From positions 62,001-126,000 of the forward strand of contig NZ_SLWQ01000004.1 in assembly GCF_004342425.1 (NCBI RefSeq): a stretch of DNA of 64,000 nucleotides. The letters are read 5' to 3'. How positions within the stretch are numbered: the first letter of the stretch is position 1; each line of letters opens with the position of its first letter. Below, one piece after another: positions 46,818-55,832 of the stretch. The position numbers and the translations under genes are program-made. The notes beneath the pieces are model-generated. The model was given only the letters and a program-made list of their open reading frames with translations, did not search any database and had not been told where the DNA came from. The stretch is from Dokdonella fugitiva. GTDB lineage: Bacteria > Pseudomonadota > Gammaproteobacteria > Xanthomonadales > Rhodanobacteraceae.

Positions 46818-48023
46818 ATGCTTCCGCTACGTCCTGCATGCGCCCTGCTGTTCGCCGCCATCGTGGCAGCCCCTCTGCCGGCGCACGCTTCCGACCATCT
46901 CGACACGCCGACGGTGATCGCCGATCCGCGCGCGGACATCGGTGATCTCTACGCATGGATCTCACCCGATGGACTCCGTCTCGAGCTCGTGATGACCATC
47001 GTCGGGCACGCCTTTTCCGATCGCCTCACCTATGCGTTCCATGTCGACAGCGGGCCGCGTTTCGGGCGGACGACGGCGACGACGACGATCGCCTGCCGGC
47101 TCGCGACGCCGGAAGAAATGGAATGTCGCGCCGGACACGGCGACTGGGCGCGGGGCGGCAACACGATGCCGGATGGCCTCGAGGACCGTCGTGCACGCTT
47201 TCGCGTGTTCGCCGGCCTGCGTGACGACCCGTTCTTCAACAACGTGAAGGGCACGCGCGCCGCCTACCAGGCAGCCATCGCCGCGGTCGGCCGCGGTGCA
47301 GCGAGGGATGTGGCAGGCTGCCCCGCGTTCGACACGGCGATGGTGCGGGCGATCGGCGAGCAATGGCGCCATACCGAGGGCGGGCCGGCGAAGAACTTGC
47401 TCGCCGGGTGGACGCCTGCTTCGCTCGTCGTCTCGATCGATCTCGCGACGGTCGCCAGGGGCGGTCACATGCTCGCGATCTGGGCCAGCACGTCGGACGG
47501 CGACCACCGCATCGATCGCGCCGGGCGCCCGCTCACCGGCAATGCACTGCTCGGCACGAGCGCGAGCGACGACGTCGCCGATCGCCTCAAGGAGGCGTAC
47601 AACGCCGCATCGCCGTCGACCGCCGGCCGCTTCGTCGCCGAGATCGAGAAGAACCTCGCGCTGTACGACGCTTTCGACGGCCGGTGTGGCAATGCATTCC
47701 TCGCCGACGCGGCCGCGGGCGCGCATCGCTATCGCCGGCTCGCGCGCCTGCTCGTAGACGATCGACTGTGGGTCGACGCCACCTCGACGACCTGCGCGCA
47801 GCCGTTCGCGGTCGAACTCGCGGTACTCGGCGGTCGCACGGCATCGGCGCGAGATTGCGGCGGACGCACGCCGCTTTACGACGCGATCGACGCATATCGG
47901 TCACTGCTCGCGAACGGCACGACGAGAGGTATCGACGACGGCGTCGATCGCGACGAGCGCGAGCATTCGACCAGCGTCTTTCCATTCCTTGCCGCGCCGG
48001 ACGGCAGCGGGTATTCGCGATGA
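46818..48023 (+). CDS. Secreted DUF4331 protein
   Basis: 401 residues with a signal peptide (LRPACALLFAAIVAAPLPAHA, cut before SDHLD). The mature N-terminus SDHLDTPTVIADPRADIGDLYAW is the DUF4331 signature, followed by the beta-rich DUF4331 domain with RFRVFAGLRDDPFFNN. The function is unknown; the family often lies near metal or redox genes. GAGGT lies 11 nt before the ATG. It is the first gene of a four-gene unit with overlapping stops and starts. Confidence 0.88.
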   Translation: MLPLRPACALLFAAIVAAPLPAHASDHLDTPTVIADPRADIGDLYAWISPDGLRLELVMTIVGHAFSDRLTYAFHVDSGPRFGRTTATTTIACRLATPEEMECRAGHGDWARGGNTMPDGLEDRRARFRVFAGLRDDPFFNNVKGTRAAYQAAIAAVGRGAARDVAGCPAFDTAMVRAIGEQWRHTEGGPAKNLLAGWTPASLVVSIDLATVARGGHMLAIWASTSDGDHRIDRAGRPLTGNALLGTSASDDVADRLKEAYNAASPSTAGRFVAEIEKNLALYDAFDGRCGNAFLADAAAGAHRYRRLARLLVDDRLWVDATSTTCAQPFAVELAVLGGRTASARDCGGRTPLYDAIDAYRSLLANGTTRGIDDGVDRDEREHSTSVFPFLAAPDGSGYSR

Positions 48024-48616
48024 GGCGCGCGCGCGCACCATCGGCCGCCATGATCGCGACGGGAATGTCGTTCGCGCCGACCGCCGCGGCACACAGCGGG
48101 ACGGGATTGCCGGGCGGCTTCGTCGCCGGCGTGCTTCACCCGGTCGGCGGCCCCGATCACTTGCTCGCGATGGTCGCGGTCGGACTCTGGGGCGCCTTCC
48201 TCGGTGCGCGACTCGTCGTCGCATTGCCGATCGTGTTTCCGCTGCTCATGGTCGTCGGCGCCGTGCTCGGCATGCGCGCGATTCCGCTGCCGCCGGTGGA
48301 ACTCGGCATCGCCGTTTCCGTGTTCGTGCTCGGCCTGTGCGTCGCCGGCGCGTGGCGAGCCCCGGCGTGGCTCGCAGTCGCGATCGTCGCGGTGTTCGCG
48401 CTGTTCCACGGCTACGCGCACGGTCGCGAATTGCCGTCGGCGGCCGATCCCGTCGGCTACAGCGCCGGCTTCGTGCTCGCGACCGGACTGCTGCACGTCG
48501 GCGGCATCGCGTTCGCGGTCCTCGCCACCCGCGTACGACGCGTTCCGCTCACGCGCGCAGCGGGTGCCGCGATCGCCCTCGCGGGCGTGTTCTTCCTCCA
48601 TGGAGTATCCGCATGA
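48020..48616 (+). CDS. hupE: HupE/UreJ family protein
   Basis: 198-residue integral membrane protein. After a signal-like N-terminus (AHSGTGLPGGFVAGVLHPVGGPDHLLAMVAVGLWG), it has the family's HP(V/I)xGxDHLLAM motif and about six helices; a second motif is ALFHGYAHGRELP. HupE/UreJ proteins are nickel (or cobalt) permeases. The start overlaps the DUF4331 stop and its own stop overlaps the next start, both ATGA. Confidence 0.93.
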   Translation: MRRARAPSAAMIATGMSFAPTAAAHSGTGLPGGFVAGVLHPVGGPDHLLAMVAVGLWGAFLGARLVVALPIVFPLLMVVGAVLGMRAIPLPPVELGIAVSVFVLGLCVAGAWRAPAWLAVAIVAVFALFHGYAHGRELPSAADPVGYSAGFVLATGLLHVGGIAFAVLATRVRRVPLTRAAGAAIALAGVFFLHGVSA

Positions 48617-49098
48617 GTACCATCGTCCTGCCACTCACCCTGCTCGGTATCGCGACCGGCATCGCCATCGCCCAAGCACCCTCCCGCACGCGCGCGATCG
48701 CCTTCATCGTGTTCGCTGCGCTCTGCAGCATCGTCGCGACGCTGCCTCCGGCGGCCGCGTCCGAACGCGCCGCGGTCGCGTGCTGGATCGCCATCGCCGC
48801 GTGTGCGGCAGCGATCCACTGGGTGCGTGCGCCGCGCCATCTCGCCCTCGCCCTCGCCCTCGCCGGCGCGAGCGGGGCCTGTGCCGGTGCGCTCGCCGCT
48901 GCGGCGGGGGTGCGGCCCGAACTGCGCGTGCTGCCCCCTGCACTCGCGGTGCTCCTGCTCGCCGCGTGGTGCCTGCGTCATGGTGCCCGCGTCGCCGTGC
49001 AGGTCGTCGCGAGCTGGCTCATCGCGGTCGTGCTGCTCGTCGCGAGCGTGCACGACCTGCACGTCACGCCGGGCGACCAGCCGGATCATCTCCAGTAG
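48613..49098 (+). CDS. Small membrane protein in the HupE operon
   Basis: 161 residues with about five hydrophobic helices (TIVLPLTLLGIATGIAIA, IAFIVFAALCSIVATLPP, LALALALAGASGACAGALAAA, VVASWLIAVVLLVASVHDLHV). I do not recognise a family. It starts in the hupE stop (ATGA), so it is translated with hupE. A role with HupE in transport is inferred. Confidence 0.75.
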   Translation: MSTIVLPLTLLGIATGIAIAQAPSRTRAIAFIVFAALCSIVATLPPAAASERAAVACWIAIAACAAAIHWVRAPRHLALALALAGASGACAGALAAAAGVRPELRVLPPALAVLLLAAWCLRHGARVAVQVVASWLIAVVLLVASVHDLHVTPGDQPDHLQ

Positions 49099-49103
49099 GG
49101 GAC

Positions 49104-50006
49104 ATGCCGATGCGATCGAACATCCATCGTGCGCTCGTGCTCATGCTGGCACTCGCGGGCGGGCCTGCGGGCGCGCACGACTTCTGGCTGCAGCCACGCA
49201 ACTTTGCGGTCGAAGCCGGCAGCGAATGGCCACTCGCCTTGCTGGTGGGGCATGGCGCAGCGCGCCAGCGCTCGCCGATCCCGTTGCAACGCATCGAGCG
49301 CTTCGACGCGATCGCTGCGGACGGGCAGGTGCTCACGCTGCACGGGCGCCTGCACCCGGGACGCGATGACTCCGATGCCGACCTGCGCTTCGATGTTGCA
49401 GGCACCTGGCGGCTCGTGCTCGAAACCGACGACCGCGCGCACAGCCGATTGCCCGCACTGCGCTTCAACGACTATCTCCAAAGCGAGGGCCTCGTCGTCG
49501 CACTCGAACAACGAAGACGTACCGGGCGCATGGATGCCGACGGCTCGGAGATCTACCGCCGTATCGCCAAGGCGCTCGTGCGCGTCGGCGCCGGCATGGC
49601 GACCCAGGACGACGCCGCGACCAGGCCCATCGGCCTCGAGCTCGAAATCGTGCCGGAACGCGATCCGTGCGGCACTCGCGATGCATCGACGTTGCCCGTG
49701 CGCGTGCTCCACCGCGGCGAAGGGTTGGCCGGTGCCACGCTCAAGCTCACCTTGCTCGAGGACGATGCCGAGCCCGTCGCCGTGCGTATCACCGATGCGA
49801 CGGGACGTGCGACGTTCGACCTGCCACCGGCCGGAAACTGGCTGCTCAACGTCGTGTGGACGAGGGCGTTGCCCGCGGGCGCCGAAGCCGACTTCGCGAC
49901 GACGTTCTCGAGCCTGGCGTTCGGTTGCGCACCGGCGCCTGGGCAGCCGCACGCCTGGACACGGGCGCGAATGGCTTGGTCCCGTCCTGCCTGGAGTGGT
50001 CCTTGA
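49104..50006 (+). CDS. DUF4198 (NikM/NikK-like) periplasmic protein
   Basis: 300 residues with a signal peptide (ALVLMLALAGGPAGA) followed at once by HDFWLQPRNFAVEAGSEWPLALLVGHG, the classic DUF4198 start with its conserved His. A second beta domain covers LPVRVLHRGEGLAGATLKLTLLEDD. DUF4198 proteins are periplasmic partners in nickel or cobalt uptake. It follows the membrane protein after 5 nt, completing the metal-transport-like unit. Confidence 0.87.
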   Translation: MPMRSNIHRALVLMLALAGGPAGAHDFWLQPRNFAVEAGSEWPLALLVGHGAARQRSPIPLQRIERFDAIAADGQVLTLHGRLHPGRDDSDADLRFDVAGTWRLVLETDDRAHSRLPALRFNDYLQSEGLVVALEQRRRTGRMDADGSEIYRRIAKALVRVGAGMATQDDAATRPIGLELEIVPERDPCGTRDASTLPVRVLHRGEGLAGATLKLTLLEDDAEPVAVRITDATGRATFDLPPAGNWLLNVVWTRALPAGAEADFATTFSSLAFGCAPAPGQPHAWTRARMAWSRPAWSGP

Positions 50007-50059
50007 GGTGAGTGACGCACCGACGCCTACTGTGGCCTGGCCGATTCGAGGATCCCTTC

Positions 50060-50635
50060 ATGCCTGCACTCCCGAGCCTGCGTCGCCTGCTGCTCGCATC
50101 CGCGTTCGCGATTCCCGCGGCGGCTCCGCACGCGGCGACGAAGACAGCGGACGCATCGCACGATTTCGACTTCGAAATCGGCACGTGGAAGACGCACGTC
50201 ACGCGACGGCTGCACCCATTGAGCGGATCGAACGAATGGGTCGAGCTCGACGGCACCAGCGTCGTGCGCAAGGTGCTCGACGGGCGCGCGAACACGGTCG
50301 AGCTCGACATCAGCGGACCCTCCGGCCACATCAGTGGCCTTGCGATGCGCTTCTACGACGCGTCCGCGCGGCAATGGAGCATCCACTACGCAAGTCTCGA
50401 CGCCGGCCAGCTCACGCCACCCCTGTTCGGCCGCTTCAAGGACGGCCGCGGCGAGTTCCATGGCCAGGACACGCTCGCCGGCCGCAGCATCTTCGTGCGC
50501 TTCGTGATCACCTGCGCGACGCACGACACGTGCCGCTTCGAGCAGTCCTACTCCGACGACGGCGGGCAGCACTGGGAAACGAATTGGATCGCGACCGACA
50601 CGCGCGTGGCGTCGGCGTCCGGGACGCCGGAGTGA
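50060..50635 (+). CDS. Secreted DUF1579-like protein
   Basis: 191 residues with a signal peptide (LRRLLLASAFAIPAAAPHA). The mature part starts FDFEIGTWKTHVTRRL and contains LDGTSVVRKVLDGRAN, LAMRFYDASARQWSIHYA, and DDGGQHWETNWIATD, resembling DUF1579-like beta-barrels. The function is unknown. GAGGATCC precedes the start. It may belong to the metal operon (54 nt after DUF4198), but this is uncertain. Confidence 0.68.
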   Translation: MPALPSLRRLLLASAFAIPAAAPHAATKTADASHDFDFEIGTWKTHVTRRLHPLSGSNEWVELDGTSVVRKVLDGRANTVELDISGPSGHISGLAMRFYDASARQWSIHYASLDAGQLTPPLFGRFKDGRGEFHGQDTLAGRSIFVRFVITCATHDTCRFEQSYSDDGGQHWETNWIATDTRVASASGTPE

Positions 50636-50723
50636 TGCCTTGCCGGAGCGGCAGGAGTCGCGACGCTTCTACAGGGCCGAGCGCCGAAGCGCGCAGCGTG
50701 CGCCCTTGCGCCTTCGCGAAGAG

Positions 50724-50820
50724 CCGTAGGGCGGATCAAGCCGCGCAGCGGCCGATCCGCCTTGAACGTGCCTGTCTCGTACGTGGCGGCTCCGGCCTTC
50801 CGCCTTGAACCGCCCTACGG
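50724..50820. repeat. Inverted-repeat element (GTAGGGCGGAT type)
   Basis: Outer arms CCGTAGGGCGG (about 50724) and CCGCCCTACGG (to 50820) bracket 75 nt; AAG/CTT follow inside. The internal part also has CGGATCAAG and GATCCGCCTTG as a nested hairpin. Elements of this kind are widespread in gammaproteobacterial intergenic DNA. Confidence 0.65.
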
Positions 50821-50871
50821 TCGTTTGGCGGGCTGTGGCGGAAGAGCATCCCGGCTTCCGCCGCTTCCACA

Positions 50872-50997
50872 CAAACACGGCGCATATCACCCGTAGGAGC
50901 GCACCCCGTGCGCGACCGTCGCGCCTCGGCGCATCGCGACGCTGCGCTCGCCTGCACAAGCGCGGCACATGTCACCGGTAGGCGCGCACCCGCGCGC
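50872..50997. repeat. Two REP-like units (GTAGGAGCGCAC type)
   Basis: The units GTAGGAGCGCACCCCGTGCG (50893) and GTAGGCGCGCACCCGCGCGC (50978) lie 85 nt apart in the same orientation. Their 20 upstream bases also match (CACAAACACGGCGCATATCA against CACAAGCGCGGCACATGTCA), which points to duplication of a larger unit. They fill the 470-nt gap together with the element at 50724-50820. No gene is supported there. Confidence 0.7.
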
Positions 50998-51105
50998 ATT
51001 TTCCATGGCGCGCCGTAATGCGGTCGTAAAGCCTCGGCTCCCGGACGTCGGACGCGCGAAGCCAGCGTGCGTATACTCGAGACCGGAAGAACGGGCGCAA
51101 CGACG

Positions 51106-52158
51106 ATGTCACGTCCCAGGATCCAGAGGGCCGGCCGCGTGCTTGCTGGCGTGCTGCTCGCCGGCGCTCTCGCGACCGACCTGCACGCGGGGTTGGCGAT
51201 CGTCGATCCCGGCATCGGCGTGTCCGGCATCTGCGCCGATGGCCGGGTCGTCGTCGGCGCCGACGATAGCGGCGCGATCCGCTGGGACGGCAGCGCGCAC
51301 GCGATCCCCGGGGGCCGTATCGCCGTCGCGGCGAACCAGGACGGCTCCGTCGTCGTCGGTTCGATGACGTCGCCGCCGCATGCGTTCCGCTGGGCCGAAG
51401 CCGACGGATTGCAGGATCTCGGCACCCTGCCCGGCTGCACGACGAGCGATGCATTCGGCGTCAGTGCCGACGGCAACGCGGTGGTCGGTCGCTCGATCTG
51501 CGCGAGTGGTTCGATACCGTGGATCTGGGATGCGATCGGCGGCATGCGCAGCCTCGGCGCACTCGATGACGCGACGCAAGGCAGCGCCCGTGCGATCAGC
51601 CGCGACGGGAGCGTCGTGGTCGGATTTTCGGGAACCCATGCGTTCCGCTGGACCGCGCAGGACGGCATGCAGGACATCTCGCCTGCGCTGTCCGCCGACG
51701 CGTGGGCGGAAGCGAATGCGACGAACGCCGATGGCTCGGTGGTCGTTGGCCGTTACGGCAGCCCGGGCGTCGGCGCGCGCCCGCTGCAGTTCCGCTGGAC
51801 CGCAGCGACGGGCCTCGCCGATTTGCCTTCGGCCGAGTGGGGCGCGACCAGTCCCGGCAATGCGCTCGCCATCGACGGCGCTGCGACGCGCATCTATGGC
51901 TCGCTCTTCATGTTCCTCCAGGATGCGAGCCTGTGGTCCGCTGCCTCGGGCACGATCAAGCTCGTCGATTACGCGCAGGCGCAGGGCCTCGATCTTTCGG
52001 ACTGGATGCTCGACGAAGTGGTCGCGGCGAGCGACGACGGCGACGTCCTCGCCGGAATCGGCACGCACCGGGTCGGCACCGCGTACGTGCCGGCGAGCTG
52101 GGTCATCTCGGGCCTCGCCGGCCCGATCTTCGTGGACGGCTTCGACAGCGGCGATTGA
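51106..52158 (+). CDS. Secreted HAF-repeat protein with IFxxGFD tail
   Basis: 350 residues. A signal peptide (GRVLAGVLLAGALATDLHA) leads to six or so HAF-like repeats of about 45 residues: each has ADGxVVVGxDDSG and AFRW or PW.W elements (for example GVSADGNAVVGRSICASGSI, AISRDGSVVVGFSGTHAFRW, ATNADGSVVVGRYGSPG). A beta-propeller is likely. It ends GPIFVDGFDSGD (339-350), the shared tail. Function unknown. Confidence 0.85.
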   Translation: MSRPRIQRAGRVLAGVLLAGALATDLHAGLAIVDPGIGVSGICADGRVVVGADDSGAIRWDGSAHAIPGGRIAVAANQDGSVVVGSMTSPPHAFRWAEADGLQDLGTLPGCTTSDAFGVSADGNAVVGRSICASGSIPWIWDAIGGMRSLGALDDATQGSARAISRDGSVVVGFSGTHAFRWTAQDGMQDISPALSADAWAEANATNADGSVVVGRYGSPGVGARPLQFRWTAATGLADLPSAEWGATSPGNALAIDGAATRIYGSLFMFLQDASLWSAASGTIKLVDYAQAQGLDLSDWMLDEVVAASDDGDVLAGIGTHRVGTAYVPASWVISGLAGPIFVDGFDSGD

Positions 52159-52176
52159 GCGCCGACGCGCGACGCG

Positions 52177-53937
52177 CTACGGCACCTCGAAGCCGTCGGC
52201 GAAGATGGTGTCCGGCGTCCGCTCGATTGCTCCCATGTCGAACGTGCCGGCCCCGTCGGGTTTGGGCAAGTCCTGCGGACGCGGCGTACCGATGAGGTCG
52301 GGAATGTTGCCCGAACCGGGTCCGCAGGCATCGACGGCGGGCGAATCGGCGCCGGGCGCGTAGATGCCCGCGGGATAGGTACCGCTCGTGTCCCATGCGG
52401 GGTCGGCGACGACGAGGCCTGTCACGCCGGGTTGGCCGGCGAGCATGCCGTCCTCGTGCACGAGCACGCAGTCCACGTTGAATGTCATGCCCGTCGGGGC
52501 CGCGAGCACGACGCCGCTCGAGGCGCCGTTGTCGTCCCAGAGGATGCTGTTGTTCGCACTGAAGATGCCGGCGGCGTCGAAGCGGACCAGGGCGTCGTCG
52601 TCGGCGCCATTGTCGGCGATCGTCACGTAGCGCAAGTCGACGTAGCCGCCGGACGAGCGCAGCAGTTCGGGCGCACCATGGTTGCCCGCGACGTGCGTGT
52701 TGATGAGTGTCACCCCCGTGGGCGGCGCGGCGACCTGCACCAGGCTCGCCTGCGCGGCGTCGTTGTCCGCGAACACGGCGTTCCAGGCGAGCAGGCTCGC
52801 ATCACCGGCCAGGGCGAGTGCGCCGCCGGCGCCATCCGCATGGTTGCCCTTGAAGCGCGGGCAACCGTCGAACGCGCGGCCGCAGTTGACGACGATCGGC
52901 GCGTCGACCATCAACAGGCTCGCATCCGCGTACAGCGCGCCGCCGTTGCCGCCGGCGCTGTTGTCGTCGAAGTGCACGCCGCGGAACGTCAGCGACGAAC
53001 CCGTGCCGACGCCCGTCAGGTAGAGGCCTCCGCCGCTGCCGCCCGCATGGTTGCCCGATACGGGGACCGGCTTCAGCGGCGTCGAGGTGCCGAGGTTGAA
53101 GGAGCCGCCGGAGGCCCAGACGCCGCCGCCGGATCCCACGGCCGTGTTCGAGCGGATGCCGACCTCGGGGTCGCTCGCCGATGACGGCGCCGGGTACAAC
53201 GCGGTGCCGCACGCCTGTTGCGCGATGCCGCCGCCGTCGACGCCGGCCTGGTTGCCCGCCACGGCGCAGTAGCGATCGCAATACATCGTCGCATTCGTGC
53301 AGTACAGGCCACCGCCGTCATGATCGGCGACGTTGTCGCGAATCGTCGCGGGTGCCTGGTTGCCGACGAGGATGAGGTGGGGCGCGCCGGCGACCGCCTC
53401 CTCGATGCTCACGCCGCCGCCATTCACGGCACTGTTGTCGTGCACGTCGGTTTCGAACAGGGTCACGACGACGTTGCCGCGCACCCGCACGCCGCCACCG
53501 TTGCCGGGCACGTGGCCGCCGGTGACTTCGAACGGACCGAGCGTCACCTCGAACCGGTGCTCGTCACCTGCGACCGAGCCATCCACTGTGATGACCGGCA
53601 CGCCGCCATTGCCCGTGCCGTCGAGCACGACGTGTCCGTTCGCGGCCTGCAGATGGCACGACGGCATGCCGCCGCTGATCGCCAGGCCCGTGCTCGCCGC
53701 GGGCGTCGGGATCGTGATCGCGGTCGCCGTGTAGGCTTGCGCGCTGGTGACGTAGATCGCGAGGAAGTCGGGACTCGGCGATGCCGCCCACGCGTCGACC
53801 GCAGCCTGGATGGTCGTGTAGTCGCAATCCGGATCACTTGCGGGACCGACGAACACATACTGCGCCGTTGCCGCGGGTGCGGCGAGCAAGGCAACGAGGA
53901 CGGACAGCGACGACGACCAGCGTGCGACGTGAGGCAT
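52177..53937 (-). CDS. Secreted right-handed beta-helix protein with IFxxGFE tail
   Basis: 586 residues with a signal peptide (SLSVLVALLAAPAATA). YTTIQAAVDAWAASPSPDFLAIYV is the usual pectate-lyase-like start. Beta-helix rungs follow with NNGGG repeats: GNGGGVRVRGNVVVTLFETDV, NGGGVSIEEAVAG, GDGGGLYCTNATMYCD, GSGGGLYLTGVGTGSSLTFRG, GNGGALYADASLLMVDA. A DSPAVDACGPGSGNIPDLIGTP end and the tail DTIFADGFEVP (576-586) close it. It converges on the HAF gene with 18 nt between the stops, so two tail-bearing genes sit end to end. Confidence 0.87.
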   Translation of the reverse strand: MPHVARWSSSLSVLVALLAAPAATAQYVFVGPASDPDCDYTTIQAAVDAWAASPSPDFLAIYVTSAQAYTATAITIPTPAASTGLAISGGMPSCHLQAANGHVVLDGTGNGGVPVITVDGSVAGDEHRFEVTLGPFEVTGGHVPGNGGGVRVRGNVVVTLFETDVHDNSAVNGGGVSIEEAVAGAPHLILVGNQAPATIRDNVADHDGGGLYCTNATMYCDRYCAVAGNQAGVDGGGIAQQACGTALYPAPSSASDPEVGIRSNTAVGSGGGVWASGGSFNLGTSTPLKPVPVSGNHAGGSGGGLYLTGVGTGSSLTFRGVHFDDNSAGGNGGALYADASLLMVDAPIVVNCGRAFDGCPRFKGNHADGAGGALALAGDASLLAWNAVFADNDAAQASLVQVAAPPTGVTLINTHVAGNHGAPELLRSSGGYVDLRYVTIADNGADDDALVRFDAAGIFSANNSILWDDNGASSGVVLAAPTGMTFNVDCVLVHEDGMLAGQPGVTGLVVADPAWDTSGTYPAGIYAPGADSPAVDACGPGSGNIPDLIGTPRPQDLPKPDGAGTFDMGAIERTPDTIFADGFEVP

Positions 53938-54077
53938 CTGCGGATCTCCCTTTTTCCGCCAACAACGATCAACGGCACGAAAATGAGACATCGCGGCCGC
54001 AAGGAGCACGGCTCCGGCCACCGATGCGGCCGACGGATCCATTGCTGCCGATCATCCCGCTCGTGCCGCGGTTCCGT

Positions 54078-54539
54078 TCAGTGTTCCGCCGGCGTGCCCG
54101 TCGCGCCCGCGGCGCACGGGATGCTCGTCGCGGTGACGACATAGCCGGAGCCGCTCTTGCCGGCGTCGTCGACCCAGTGCGATGTGCCGGTGAATGCGCC
54201 GTCGGCGGCCTTGAGCTCGGCCGACCAGCCGGTGCGGCCGTTGCTCATGCCGATGCGGAACGACGTCGCGCCGGTCGGACGCCAGACGCTCGCGAGATCG
54301 GCATCGGACGCCGGCACGGACTCGACCGCGTAGCTGCCCGGGTGCGCCGGGACTTCAGCGTCGGTGAGCCGCACGTCGCGTGTCTTCGACGCGTCGTCAC
54401 CGAAGGTGAGCCGATAGCAGCCGACCCAGAATGCGGTGCCTGAAGATTCCGCCAGCGCGGGACCGATGCCGCTGCTCGCCAATGCAGCGAGGAGGAACGC
54501 GGCGCAGGCGCGGCGGCGCTTGGAGGGCTTGCGGTGCAT
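54078..54539 (-). CDS. Secreted hypothetical protein
   Basis: 153 residues with a signal peptide (RRRACAAFLLAALASSGIGPALA). The mature part (FWVGCYRLTFGDDASKTRDVRL, then SYAVESVPASDADLASVW, then SGYVVTATSIPCAAG) has two cysteines that could form a disulfide and a beta-rich pattern. I do not recognise a family. The start at 54539 is in frame with the longest character. Confidence 0.6.
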   Translation of the reverse strand: MHRKPSKRRRACAAFLLAALASSGIGPALAESSGTAFWVGCYRLTFGDDASKTRDVRLTDAEVPAHPGSYAVESVPASDADLASVWRPTGATSFRIGMSNGRTGWSAELKAADGAFTGTSHWVDDAGKSGSGYVVTATSIPCAAGATGTPAEH

Positions 54540-54622
54540 GGGCGCACTATATCGCCGGTCCGCGACAACGTCGCGCCTCGCCTGTTCAGCGCCGAGCGGG
54601 CTGCAGCGAGTACGGTGGTCGC

Positions 54623-54856
54623 ATGCAGCTCTCACGCGCCCAGCTCGACGGCAACCTCGACCAGCTCGCCGCGGACCTCCCGGGCCTCGTCGGGAACCCG
54701 GATCGCGCGAACGCACTCGCCACGTTCCATGAGCGTGCCGACGACATCCTGCGTTCGACGCGCTCGGAGGAAGACCGCCGGCATGCGCAGCATCGCATCG
54801 ACGCGATGCTGCGCGAGCATGGACTCGATGCCGGCCGCGGCGCCGCCTCAGGATGA
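54623..54856 (+). CDS. Small hypothetical protein
   Basis: 77 residues, charged and helical: MQLSRAQLDGNLDQLAADLP, then HERADDILRSTRSEEDRRHA and RIDAMLREHGLDAGR. No signal peptide or motif is visible, and the start has no strong ribosome site. It overlaps the 3' end of the lipase gene by 9 nt. Coding is plausible, not certain. Confidence 0.5.
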   Translation: MQLSRAQLDGNLDQLAADLPGLVGNPDRANALATFHERADDILRSTRSEEDRRHAQHRIDAMLREHGLDAGRGAASG

Positions 54857-55753
54857 TTGCTGCAACGGTGCGTAGTCGGTGACGCCGCCGTCGACGCGCA
54901 CGAGCCGGTTCATCGCGAGCGACCCCGATACCGGGCCTTGCGGCTGGCCAACGTGGTTGATCGCGTACCAGTAACAGTCGGCCATGCTGTGGTTGCCGTC
55001 GGTCGTGAGGTATTCGGCGGTGAAGTCGACCGGCGTACCGACGTGCTGGTAGACGGTCGAGCCGAGCAACGGCGGCGGCACGTCCGGGACGATGTCCTCG
55101 GTGTTGACGATGCGGAACGTCGGTACCGCGATGCCCCAGTTCGTGCCTGCGGCGAAACCCGGGTCACCGACGCGCGGGCTCGCGAAGTTGTAATGCACGT
55201 AGCTGCGCCCCGCGGCCGGCTTGATCGCGGAGTTCGTCGCGACATCGGGCACCGCGAGCGTCGACAGCGCCGCGCCCATGCTGTGGCCGGTGAAGTACAG
55301 CCGGCTCACCGCACCGATCTGCCCGAGCTGGCCGAGCAGCGCCGGACTCAGCGCCGCATAGACGTCGTTCCAGCCGACCTGCACGTTGCCGAAGCCGGCA
55401 GCAAGCGTGTACGGCGTCTGGTCGACCTCGGCATCGATGACCGCATCTGCCTTCGTCATCGTGCCGCGCAGCGCGATGAACGCATTGCCGGCGCCGTCCC
55501 AGGCGACGAACCCGAACGGCTCGGGCCAGGCGACGCCGAGCACGGTGACATTCGCCCACAGCGACGCGCCGTAGTTCAACGGCAGCCCCTTCGGCGTCCA
55601 CTGGAACCGTGATTGCGATGGGTAGCCCTGCGCCTGCCACTGGTTGAACTGGTCGTACGCCGTCAGCACCAGCGACGCGCAGATCGCGGCCTCGCCGAGA
55701 TTGAAGGTCGGCGGAAAGTACATCGGCGGGCTCTTCGTCGGTTGTGTAGCCAT
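54848..55753 (-). CDS. Class 3 (alpha/beta hydrolase) lipase family protein
   Basis: 301 residues. The nucleophile elbow is TGHSMGAALS (Ser158), with ALRGTMTKADAVIDAEVD nearby. The class 3 lipase pattern continues with NFASPRVGDPGF, NTEDIVPDVPP (Asp near 220) and DGNHSMADCYWYAI (His near 255). There is no signal peptide, so it is cytoplasmic or uses another export route. Fungal-lipase-like members hydrolyse acyl esters. GGGAGGAG lies before the ATG at 55753. Confidence 0.9.
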   Translation of the reverse strand: MATQPTKSPPMYFPPTFNLGEAAICASLVLTAYDQFNQWQAQGYPSQSRFQWTPKGLPLNYGASLWANVTVLGVAWPEPFGFVAWDGAGNAFIALRGTMTKADAVIDAEVDQTPYTLAAGFGNVQVGWNDVYAALSPALLGQLGQIGAVSRLYFTGHSMGAALSTLAVPDVATNSAIKPAAGRSYVHYNFASPRVGDPGFAAGTNWGIAVPTFRIVNTEDIVPDVPPPLLGSTVYQHVGTPVDFTAEYLTTDGNHSMADCYWYAINHVGQPQGPVSGSLAMNRLVRVDGGVTDYAPLQQSS

Positions 55754-55832
55754 CACGCTCCTCCCGCAGGGAAATCCTGCTTTGTGCGCAATGTATACAC
55801 CATTTCCGGTGAGCCGTCCCGCCGGGGGCGCA

